Below, piece after piece: positions 54,214-61,022 of a stretch of 64,000 bases of DNA. Where the stretch lies: contig DATGLS010000014.1 in the NCBI GenBank assembly GCA_035293985.1, forward strand, positions 124,001 to 188,000, given 5' to 3'. The translations under genes and the position numbers were made by a program. The notes beneath the pieces are model-generated. The model did no database searches. It saw nothing but the letters and a program-made list of their open reading frames with translations, and was not told where the DNA came from. The DNA is from JAVDCA01 sp035293985 (lineage in GTDB: Bacteria > Pseudomonadota > Alphaproteobacteria > Rhizobiales > Xanthobacteraceae). The number at the start of each line of letters is the position of its first letter. Position 1 is the stretch's first letter.

Positions 54214-55545
54214 ATGGTCAAAGCAGACAGACGAGGGCGCGCGCCCTCGCTCGATGCCGTTGCGGGCAACGGCCTTCTCGACCGCCGCGCTTTGCTGGGA
54301 CGCGGCATTGCGCTGGCCGGCGCCATGGGGATTGGCAGCGCGACCGGCGCCGCAGCCGAGCCGCTGCAAGATGCACCACTTGAGGACGCTCCCTGGAGCA
54401 AGGCATTCGGCGAGGTCACGCCGCCGTTGCAGACGCCGTCGCGCTTCGAGAAGAACGTGGTGCGCGCGCTGAGCAATCCGAACGGCGAGTTTCGCAACTC
54501 GCATGCGCGCACGCCGCACCAGCTGATCAACGGCACCATCACGCCGAACTCGCTGCACTTCTCCATCAACCATTGCGGCATCCCCGACATCGATCCGGCC
54601 CAGCACAGGCTCGTCATCCACGGCATGGTGCGCCAGCCGCTCGAGTTCTCGCTCGAGACGCTGTCGCGCTATCCGCTGGTGACGCGGCCGCACTTCGTCG
54701 AATGCGCCGGCAACTCGGCCGGCATGTTCTCCAATGAGCCGATCCAGGCATCGGCCGGGCTGATCCACGGGCTCGTCTCCAACTCGGAATGGACCGGCGT
54801 GCCGCTCTCGGTCCTGCTCGACGAGGCCGGCATCGATCCGAAGGCGAAATGGCTGGTCGCCGAGGGCGGCGACGCCCAGTTCCTCGACCGCAGCATTCCG
54901 GTGAAGAAGGCCTACGACGACGCGCTCGTCGCCATCTACCAGAATGGCGAGCGGCTGATGCCCGGCAACGGCTATCCGATGCGTCTCCTGGTGCCCGGCT
55001 ATCAGGGCAACATGAATGTGAAGTTCTTGCGCCGCCTCAAAGCGGTCGATCAGCCCGCCTATACGTACTTCGAGTCGAAGAATTACTCGCAGATCCTGCC
55101 GGGCGGAAAGACCTGGCGCTTCCACTTCCTCATGGAGGTGAAGAGCTTCATCACCTACCCGTCGTTCGGGCTGCATCTCAAGGAGCCCGGCTTTTACGCG
55201 ATCTCGGGCGTCGCCTACTCGGGCGCCGGGCGCATCGCCAAGGTGATGGTATCGGCCGACGGCGGCAAGAGTTGGGGCGAGGCCGCGCTGCAGTCGCCGG
55301 TGCACGACAAGGCGTTCACGCGCTTCGTCATGCCGTGGCGCTGGGACGGCGGCCCGGCGGTGCTGCAGAGCCGCGCCTGGGACGAGGCCGGCAACGTGCA
55401 GCCGCTGCGCGCCGAGTTCGTCGCCGCGCGCGGCGAGACCAAGAAGCCGGTGGCGACGCCGCTCGCCTTCCCGAACCAGCATTACAACAGCATCACCAGC
55501 TGGGGCATCAACGCCAAAGGGGAGATCGCGCATGTCTATTCGTAA
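54214..55545 (+). CDS. soxC: Sulfite dehydrogenase / SoxC family molybdoprotein
   Basis: A 443-residue molybdenum-cofactor protein of the sulfite oxidase family. The N-terminus carries a twin-arginine export signal (LDRRALLGRGIALAGAMG), so it folds with cofactor before export to the periplasm. The Moco-binding Cys is Cys164 in HFVECAGNSAGM. The C-terminal dimerisation domain follows from about 300. SoxC with SoxD normally acts as sulfane dehydrogenase in the Sox thiosulfate-oxidising complex. Only soxD is next to it; no soxXYZAB genes are in the window. It could work as a sulfite dehydrogenase instead. Confidence 0.93.
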   Translation: MVKADRRGRAPSLDAVAGNGLLDRRALLGRGIALAGAMGIGSATGAAAEPLQDAPLEDAPWSKAFGEVTPPLQTPSRFEKNVVRALSNPNGEFRNSHARTPHQLINGTITPNSLHFSINHCGIPDIDPAQHRLVIHGMVRQPLEFSLETLSRYPLVTRPHFVECAGNSAGMFSNEPIQASAGLIHGLVSNSEWTGVPLSVLLDEAGIDPKAKWLVAEGGDAQFLDRSIPVKKAYDDALVAIYQNGERLMPGNGYPMRLLVPGYQGNMNVKFLRRLKAVDQPAYTYFESKNYSQILPGGKTWRFHFLMEVKSFITYPSFGLHLKEPGFYAISGVAYSGAGRIAKVMVSADGGKSWGEAALQSPVHDKAFTRFVMPWRWDGGPAVLQSRAWDEAGNVQPLRAEFVAARGETKKPVATPLAFPNQHYNSITSWGINAKGEIAHVYS

Positions 55546-56107
55546 GACGATCTTTCCGACCCTCGTCGCGGTTCTCCTCGGCGCCGTCGCGGCTCCGGCG
55601 CAATCGCCAAACACGTCGACGTCATCGGCCTCGACCAAGTCGCCCGGTCTCGGCCGGCCGATCTCCGAGGCGGACGTCAAGAACTGGGACATCGCGATCC
55701 TGCCGAACGGCGTCGGCTTGCCGGCCGGGCATGGCACACCGCAGGAGGGCGCGAAGGTCTATGCGGAGAAGTGCTCGGCCTGTCACGGCGAGCAGGGACG
55801 CGGCGGCGTCGCGCCGTTCTACCCGGCGCTGGTCGGCGGCGCGCCGCTCACCAACGGCATCGAGACGCCGAAGACGATCGCCAACTACTACGCCTATGCG
55901 ACGACGATCTTCGACTACGTCCGCCGCGCCATGCCGTACAACGCGCCGCGCTCGCTCAGAGACGACGAGGTCTACGCGCTCACCGCCTACATCCTGAGCC
56001 TCAACAAGCTCATCGGCGAGAACGACGTGATGGACGCGCAGACCCTGCCGAAGGTGAAGATGCCGAACCGGGACAATTTCATCATGCCTTATCCGGATCG
56101 GATCTGA
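55532..56107 (+). CDS. soxD: Cytochrome c subunit (SoxD-like)
   Basis: A 191-residue periplasmic c-type cytochrome with signal peptide TIFPTLVAVLLGAVAAPAQ. It has one haem-binding CSACH (Cys81-His85); a likely Met ligand is in RRAMPYNAPRSL. Classic SoxD is about twice as long with two haem domains, so this is the shorter single-haem type. Its start overlaps the soxC end by 14 bases, so the pair is translationally coupled and it should receive electrons from SoxC. Confidence 0.9.
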   Translation: MSIRKTIFPTLVAVLLGAVAAPAQSPNTSTSSASTKSPGLGRPISEADVKNWDIAILPNGVGLPAGHGTPQEGAKVYAEKCSACHGEQGRGGVAPFYPALVGGAPLTNGIETPKTIANYYAYATTIFDYVRRAMPYNAPRSLRDDEVYALTAYILSLNKLIGENDVMDAQTLPKVKMPNRDNFIMPYPDRI

Positions 56108-56124
56108 AAAAGACACGCTGATTG

Positions 56125-56170
56125 CGCCCCTTCTTCCCCTTCGGGGGAGAAGGTCGGATGAAGGGCGCTT
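56125..56170. repeat. GC-rich hairpin, family D
   Basis: CTTCTTCCCC, a TTCG loop and GGGGAGAAG, flanked by GCGCCC and GGGCGC. It follows soxD by 20 bases and could serve as a terminator-like element, though no T-run follows. Confidence 0.5.
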
Positions 56171-56208
56171 CCACAAGCTCCGCGTCACGACTCGTGGAGC
56201 CGTCGGGC

Positions 56209-56306
56209 GGGCAAAATCGCCTGCACTCGCCAATCGCGTGGGCAAAGGCGCATCGGCGATTTTGCCCACGCGGACGCTCGGTGCGTGCGCCTTTTCCATC
56301 CTGCGG
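56209..56306. repeat. GTGGGCAA-type intergenic repeat, family E
   Basis: GGCGGGCAAAATCGCCTG, CGCGTGGGCAAAGGCGC, and CGATTTTGCCCACGCGG in inverted order, between the convergent soxD and the flavodoxin-type gene. Confidence 0.7.
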
Positions 56307-56350
56307 CCCTCTTCGCGGGAAGAGCGGGGCTGCGGGCAGCGAGCGTGGAG

Positions 56351-56959
56351 CTACGCGTCCTCCAGCTGCTTTGGCGCAACACGGCCGCGGACCATCTGCA
56401 TCGTCACCTCGGCGACGCGCCGACCGAGGTGGCGCGCGGTTGCGAGATCGGACTCGGGCGGCGCGAGGTCCGGGCCCTGGTCGACGTTCGACTGGGCCGC
56501 CGCGCCCAACCAGAAGCCGAGGCGATTGAGCTCCGCCTCCGATCCGGTCGAGGCGTGGTTGGCCGGCGGCAAGGCGAGGTTGACCCAATGCATCTGGTGT
56601 TGCGCGGCGAACAGCGCGAGCTGGATCAGCGTCGCGAGCTTGTCGCCGGAGCGCGAGCCCGAGTTGGTGAAGCCGGCAGCGACCTTGTCCTTCCAGCCGA
56701 AGCCCTGGGTCATCACCGCGTGCGAGCTCGCCTCCATGAAGGCCTTGAACGCCGCCGACGCGCTTCCGGTGTAGGTCGGCGCGCCGAAAATGATGGCGTC
56801 GGCCTGCGCGAGATCGCTCCAGCGCGCCTGCGCCTCGTCGATCGGCAGCAACGCGGCTTCGGCGCCGGCCACCTGCGCAACGCCGGCCATGACGGCCTGC
56901 GCCTGTCGCGCGGTGTGGCCGTATCCGCTGTGATACACGATGGCGATGTGAATCTTCAC
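56351..56959 (-). CDS. Flavodoxin-family NAD(P)H:quinone oxidoreductase (WrbA-like)
   Basis: A 202-residue FMN protein. The phosphate-binding loop is YHSGYGHTARQAQ, and the fold-typical FGAPTYTGSASAAFKAFME follows near residue 70. Relatives reduce quinones by two electrons and limit redox cycling. The GTG start at 56959 has GGAG seven bases upstream; an in-frame ATG 24 bases earlier overlaps the end of the sigma gene and lacks a site. It is 13 bases downstream of an ECF41 sigma gene and is probably in its operon and regulon. Confidence 0.9.
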   Translation of the reverse strand: MKIHIAIVYHSGYGHTARQAQAVMAGVAQVAGAEAALLPIDEAQARWSDLAQADAIIFGAPTYTGSASAAFKAFMEASSHAVMTQGFGWKDKVAAGFTNSGSRSGDKLATLIQLALFAAQHQMHWVNLALPPANHASTGSEAELNRLGFWLGAAAQSNVDQGPDLAPPESDLATARHLGRRVAEVTMQMVRGRVAPKQLEDA

Positions 56960-56972
56960 GGGGTCTGCTCCT

Positions 56973-57836
56973 TCAGTGAATGGCATTGCTGCGCAGATGC
57001 CGCAGCTTTTCCGGGTTGCGCATGACGTAGATCGCGCTGATCGCGCCATCATTTAGCGCCAGCGCGGTCGTCTGCAGCGTCTCGCCTTTCTCGATGGTGA
57101 CGAAGCCGGGCAGGCCGTTGATGAAGGCATAGCGCACCAGCCGTGACGTCGACTTGGCGAAGTTGCGCGCGAGCCCGGCATGCAGCTGCATGACGTTCTT
57201 GAGCCCGACGATCGGTCTCAGCGTCGCCCGGATCTTGCCGCCGCCGTCCGCATAGGCGACGACGTCGGTCGCGAGCAGCGACCGCAGCGTCCGCATGTCG
57301 CCATTGCGGGACGCCGCAAAGAACGCCGCGGCGATGCGCATGCCGTGCTCCTTCGGCACCGCAAAGCGGGGGCGCGCGGCGCGAATGTGGGCGCGGGCGC
57401 GGCGGGCAAGCTGGCGGCAGGCCGCTGGATCGCGATCGACGGTCGCGCCGATCTCCTCGAAGCTCACGCCGAACACGTCGTAGAGCAGAAAGGCCGCGCG
57501 CTCGAGCGGCGAGAGCCGTTCCAGCGCGATCATCAGCGGCAGCGTGACATCGTCGACCTCGTCTTCGGCCGACTCGACGACCGGCTCCGGCAGCCACGGA
57601 CCCACATAGGTCTCGCGCTGGTGCCGGGCGGAGCCGAGCTCGTTGAGGCACAGATTGGTGACGATGCGGCGCAGAAATGCTTCCGGCTCGCGCACCGCCG
57701 CACGGTCGGCATTCATCCAGCGGATGAACGCCTCTTGAACGATGTCTTCGGCATCGGCGACCGATCCGAGCATGCGATAGGCGATGCGGATCAGTTTCGG
57801 CCGCAGCGGATTGAACTCGGTGGCAGGCTCAGGCAT
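56973..57836 (-). CDS. ECF41-family RNA polymerase sigma factor (second copy)
   Basis: A 287-residue sigma factor with region 2 (IAYRMLGSVADAEDIVQEAF), region 4 (LSPLERAAFLLYDVFGVSFE) and a SnoaL-like C-terminal domain. The ECF41 hallmarks WLPEP, DGGGK and NPEKL are all present, as in the copy at 732, but the two proteins differ over much of their length. The ATG at 57836 has AAGGAG eight bases upstream. No separate anti-sigma gene is near. A flavodoxin-type quinone reductase follows as the likely target. Confidence 0.92.
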   Translation of the reverse strand: MPEPATEFNPLRPKLIRIAYRMLGSVADAEDIVQEAFIRWMNADRAAVREPEAFLRRIVTNLCLNELGSARHQRETYVGPWLPEPVVESAEDEVDDVTLPLMIALERLSPLERAAFLLYDVFGVSFEEIGATVDRDPAACRQLARRARAHIRAARPRFAVPKEHGMRIAAAFFAASRNGDMRTLRSLLATDVVAYADGGGKIRATLRPIVGLKNVMQLHAGLARNFAKSTSRLVRYAFINGLPGFVTIEKGETLQTTALALNDGAISAIYVMRNPEKLRHLRSNAIH

Positions 57837-57848
57837 CCGGCGAACTCC

Positions 57849-57866
57849 TTGTCATAATCATGACAA
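57849..57866. promoter_or_regulatory. Inverted repeat at the ECF41 start, possible operator
   Basis: TTGTCAT-AATC-ATGACAA, two perfect seven-base arms with a four-base centre. It overlaps the predicted -10 region and reaches the Shine-Dalgarno sequence, so a bound repressor or a folded mRNA could block expression. The binding protein is unknown. Confidence 0.4.
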
Positions 57867-57888
57867 GACAGGAGCCCCCGTTGTGACA
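57862..57888 (-). promoter_or_regulatory. Predicted ECF41-type promoter, variant -10
   Basis: On the minus strand: TGTCACA, 16 bases, TGTC. The -35 is a perfect ECF41 match, and the spacer equals that of the site at 79. The -10 is TGTC instead of CGTC. It would drive the sigma gene and the quinone reductase gene. Confidence 0.5.
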
Positions 57889-57964
57889 TCGTCCTCGTTT
57901 TTTCTCCCGCGCCCGGCGCGGGTGCGCCGACGCGGGGTGGACGCCTCTTCGGTTCCGCGACCCT

Positions 57965-58528
57965 CTACCTCTTTCCAGTCTTCTCGATCCAGTCCGCGAA
58001 GGCGTTGATGAACTTCGCCAGGAACTCGCGCGTGCCCGCGTTGCTCAGGTTGCCCTTGTCGTCGAACAGGGTCGCGGCGCCGCCCACATAGGCCTCCGGC
58101 TGCTGCATCATCGGCACGTTGAGAAAGACCATCGACTGGCGCAGGTGATGGTTGGCGCCGTAGGCGCCGATCGCGCCGGGCGACACGCTGATCACCGCGC
58201 CCGGCTTGCCGTCCCACGAGCTCTGCCCATAGGGCCGCGAGCCGACATCGATCGCGTTCTTCAGCACGCCCGGGACCGAGCGGTTGTACTCGGGCGTCAC
58301 GAACAGCACCGCATCGGCGGCCTTGAGCTGGTCGCGAAACGCCTGCCAGGCGGGCGGCACCTTGCCGGGCACGTCGTCATCCTGGTTGTAAAGCGGAAGC
58401 GCGCCGATCTCGATGATCTGCAGCTTGAGCGACGCCGGTGCGAGGGCCGACAGCGCGTTTGCGACTTTTCGATTGAATGAATCCTTGCGCAGGCTGCCGA
58501 CCAGCACCGCGACGGTCTTCGTGCTCAT
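57965..58528 (-). CDS. NADPH-dependent FMN reductase family protein
   Basis: A 187-residue flavin reductase of the chromate/azo/quinone reductase group. The FMN loop is VLVGSLRKDSFNRKVANAL, and TPEYNRSVPGVLKNAIDVGS is the family signature. The enzyme probably reduces FMN or quinones with NADPH. ATG 58528 gives MSTKTVAVLVGSLR; a longer in-frame start at 58543 is possible. It is upstream of the ECF41 gene on the same strand with 128 bases between, enough for a separate promoter. Confidence 0.93.
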   Translation of the reverse strand: MSTKTVAVLVGSLRKDSFNRKVANALSALAPASLKLQIIEIGALPLYNQDDDVPGKVPPAWQAFRDQLKAADAVLFVTPEYNRSVPGVLKNAIDVGSRPYGQSSWDGKPGAVISVSPGAIGAYGANHHLRQSMVFLNVPMMQQPEAYVGGAATLFDDKGNLSNAGTREFLAKFINAFADWIEKTGKR

Positions 58529-58626
58529 GAGATGGCTCCGCAATAAGATACCGATGATCTAACCTGATCCAGCGGTCCCGGAACACCGGAGGCCGCCGAC
58601 CCGTTCATACCAGGAACAGGCCAGCC

Positions 58627-58977
58627 ATGATCAAGTGCATCAGCGCGATCACGCTTGCAACCCGCGACATGGCGCGCGCCGTGCGCTTTTATCGCACGCT
58701 CGGCTTCGAGATCGCCCATGGCGGCGAGAATGCGGCATTCACCAGCCTGCGCGCCGGACCCGGCTTTCTCAACCTGATCGCCGAAAGCGAGCGGCAGTGG
58801 TCATGGTGGGGCCGCGTCATCTTCCATCATTCGGACGTGGATGGCTTGTATGTGCGCGCGGTCGCGGCGGGCTTGCGTCCGCATGCGGCGCCGCGCGACG
58901 CCGAATGGGGCGAGCGGTTCTTTCACCTGACCGATCCGGACGGCCATGAGCTGAGCTTCGCGTGGCCGCTGCGGTAA
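58627..58977 (+). CDS. VOC (glyoxalase/bleomycin resistance) family protein
   Basis: A 116-residue vicinal-oxygen-chelate protein: ISAITLATRDMARAVRFYRT at the start, and HLTDPDGHELSFAWPL at the end with the usual Glu. Metal ligands of glyoxalase I are only partly evident, so the reaction is unknown. It is divergent from the FMN reductase gene, with 98 bases between, and is followed closely by a methyltransferase-like gene. Confidence 0.88.
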   Translation: MIKCISAITLATRDMARAVRFYRTLGFEIAHGGENAAFTSLRAGPGFLNLIAESERQWSWWGRVIFHHSDVDGLYVRAVAAGLRPHAAPRDAEWGERFFHLTDPDGHELSFAWPLR

Positions 58978-59001
58978 TTGTTGCGACAACCCGATGCCCT
59001 G

Positions 59002-59586
59002 ATGCGCTGGATGTTCACGCACTATACGTTCGTCGCCCTCGTATGCTGGTGGGCGTTGGCGCTCGTCTGGCTGCCGGGTTATTTCCTGCGCCTGCGCGCG
59101 CGCAAGGCGCCGACGCCCTATCCGGCCGCGCAGATCGTCGCGCCGCTGCTGCTCTATGCGTGCTTTTTCCTGATGTTCGCGGGACCGCGGCTGGGGTTTC
59201 GCCTTCTGCTGACGCCACGGACGCCGGCGCTCGGCGTGCTCGGCGACATCCTCGCCGTCGCCGGCGTCGCCTTCGCGATCTGGGCGCGGCTCACCCTCGG
59301 CCGCAACTGGTCCGGGCTCATCGTCTCGGTACGCGAAGGGCAGGGACTGGTGCAGCACGGCCCTTACGCGATTGTCCGCCATCCGATCTATACGGGCTTC
59401 ATCTGCGCGATGGTCGGTACCGCGCTGACCATCGGCACGCTCGCGAGCTGGATCGGGGTCGCCTCCGGGACCGTCGCTCTGCTGATCCGCGCCGAGATCG
59501 AGGACCGGATGATGGCGGCCGAATTCGGCGACGCGCACGCGGCCTACCGGGCGCGCACCAAGAAGCTCATTCCGTTCGTGTGGTGA
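59002..59586 (+). CDS. Isoprenylcysteine carboxylmethyltransferase (ICMT/PEMT) family protein
   Basis: A 194-residue membrane protein with about four or five hydrophobic segments. The SAM-binding signature is GPYAIVRHPIYTGFI, with EFGDAHAAYRARTKKLIPF near the end. Bacterial members methylate various substrates, most not identified. The ATG at 59002 is preferred over a TTG at 58978. It lies 24 bases after the VOC gene and overlaps the convergent maoC end by 20 bases. Confidence 0.88.
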   Translation: MRWMFTHYTFVALVCWWALALVWLPGYFLRLRARKAPTPYPAAQIVAPLLLYACFFLMFAGPRLGFRLLLTPRTPALGVLGDILAVAGVAFAIWARLTLGRNWSGLIVSVREGQGLVQHGPYAIVRHPIYTGFICAMVGTALTIGTLASWIGVASGTVALLIRAEIEDRMMAAEFGDAHAAYRARTKKLIPFVW

Positions 59587-60094
59587 CCTTCGCGGCGGAT
59601 CGGCGCACCAGGTAGCGATGCCTTCCGTCGAGCACGAGAATGCCCTTCTGATTGTGCACCGTGCAGCGCAGGCCGATGACGCCGGTGGTACGGTTGGGGG
59701 TGAGCTCGTCGATCTCCAGCGCCGGATAGAGCGTGTCGCCGACGAAGACGGGCTGCAGAAACCGGGTCGATTGCTCGAGGAACGCCTTGAGCGAATCCGA
59801 GACCATATGGGCAAAAAGCCCGGCGCCCACCACCGTCTGGATTGCGACCTGGTATCCGTGCGCCAGCATGCCCGGCAGGCCGCGCGCGCGGCAGTATTCG
59901 ACATCGTAGTGGATCGGATGGTTGTCGCCGCTCGCCGCCTGGAAGGCGAGGAAGATCGCCTCGGTCATGGTCCGGCTCGGCAGCGGGAAGCGCTCGCCGA
60001 TGCGGAAATCGTCGAACCAGCGCTGTGGGACCAGCCGGTGGGTGCGCGGATCGAAGGCGGGTGTGTTGTCGTTGGTGGTCGGCATTGGGGTCAC
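59567..60094 (-). CDS. MaoC family dehydratase
   Basis: A 175-residue single-hotdog protein. The R-hydratase-type motif is AAWSGDNHP-like here: FQAASGDNHPIHYDVEY, containing the Asp and His of the active site, followed by GMLAHGYQVAI. It would hydrate or dehydrate an enoyl-CoA. The GTG at 60094 overlaps the enoyl-CoA hydratase stop (GTGA); an ATG at 60085 is the alternative. The pairing with an enoyl-CoA hydratase suggests acyl-CoA breakdown. Confidence 0.9.
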   Translation of the reverse strand: MTPMPTTNDNTPAFDPRTHRLVPQRWFDDFRIGERFPLPSRTMTEAIFLAFQAASGDNHPIHYDVEYCRARGLPGMLAHGYQVAIQTVVGAGLFAHMVSDSLKAFLEQSTRFLQPVFVGDTLYPALEIDELTPNRTTGVIGLRCTVHNQKGILVLDGRHRYLVRRSAAKVTTRTE

Positions 60095-60861
60095 CGGCGC
60101 GGCGGGCGTTTTTCGGCGAAGGCGCGCAATCCTTCCTGCGCCTCGTCGGTGGCGGCGACGTTGCAGAAGAGCTCGGCCGCATATTCGACGCCGCGCCGAT
60201 AGTCGAGGTCGTTCGCGCGCATGAAGGCGGCGCGCGCAAGTCGCATCGCATTCGGCGGCTTGGCGGCGAACACGCGTGCGAGCTCTTTGGCTTCGGCGAC
60301 CACATCCGCTTGCAGCGCCACGCGGCTCACCAGACCGAGCGTCAGCGCCTCGGCGGAGGTGAACGATCGGCCGCTGAACAGAAGCTCGAAGGCGCGGTGC
60401 CGGCCGATGATCCTCGGCAGATGAACGAAATGGATCGCCGGCACGACACCCAGATCGATCTCGGGATAGCCGAAGGTCGCGACGTCGCTCGCGATGATGA
60501 CGTCGCAGGAGATCGCGAGCGTCATCCCGCCGCCGCGCGCCGCGCCGTCGACCACGGCGATCGATGGTTTGCCGAGATGGTATTGCGCGTCGGTCAGCTC
60601 GACATACAGCTTGTCGAGGAGCGCGCGCACGGTGCTCGGCTGCGCGGCGACGATCTTGAGATCGAGGCCGGCGCTGAAGCGGTCGCGGACGGCGCTGGTG
60701 AGGAGCACGGCGCGTGCAGAGTCATCTTCGCCGGCGCGCCTGAACGCCGCGACGAGCGCTGTGAGCGTCGGAAGCGTCAGCGCATTGACGGGCGGATTGT
60801 TGAGACGGATCTCGGCGATCTGGTCCCTGACGCTGTAGTGGATCGTCTCTTCGGGCATCAT
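60091..60861 (-). CDS. Enoyl-CoA hydratase/isomerase family protein
   Basis: A 256-residue crotonase-fold protein. The CoA-binding loop is RFSAGLDLKIV, the oxyanion hole is GAARGGGMTLAISCDVIIA, and a Glu lies in GYPEIDLGVVPA near the usual catalytic position. The second catalytic Glu of classical hydratases is not obvious, so it may be an isomerase or hydrolase. Starts at 60861 and 60858 are adjacent ATGs after GAAGAG. The MaoC gene overlaps its end, so the two are coupled. Confidence 0.9.
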   Translation of the reverse strand: MMPEETIHYSVRDQIAEIRLNNPPVNALTLPTLTALVAAFRRAGEDDSARAVLLTSAVRDRFSAGLDLKIVAAQPSTVRALLDKLYVELTDAQYHLGKPSIAVVDGAARGGGMTLAISCDVIIASDVATFGYPEIDLGVVPAIHFVHLPRIIGRHRAFELLFSGRSFTSAEALTLGLVSRVALQADVVAEAKELARVFAAKPPNAMRLARAAFMRANDLDYRRGVEYAAELFCNVAATDEAQEGLRAFAEKRPPRR

Positions 60862-60888
60862 CGCTCTTCCCCGCTTGCTCGGTGCCCG

Positions 60889-61012
60889 CGCCCCGTCGCC
60901 CGCGCTTGCGGGGGAGACGGGGAGGGGCGCCGCTTGCGCATAAGCCGCGACTTGCCCCCTCCTGCGCGCTTCGCGCGTATTCCTCCCCGCAAGCGCGCGG
61001 GAGGGGGGAAAC
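60889..61012. repeat. GC-rich repeat, family D
   Basis: CGCCCGCGCTTGCGGGGGAG and CCTCCCCGCAAGCGCGCGGG, with CTCCTGCGCGCTTCGCGCG between, in the gap separating the enoyl-CoA hydratase and gamma-glutamyltransferase genes. It is close to the elements at 5297 and 46115. Confidence 0.7.
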
Positions 61013-61022
61013 CGCAACACCT

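Noticed and set aside
53635..56107. Genomic island integrated at tRNA-Gly
   Set aside because: No integrase gene and no direct repeat of the tRNA 3' end were seen nearby.
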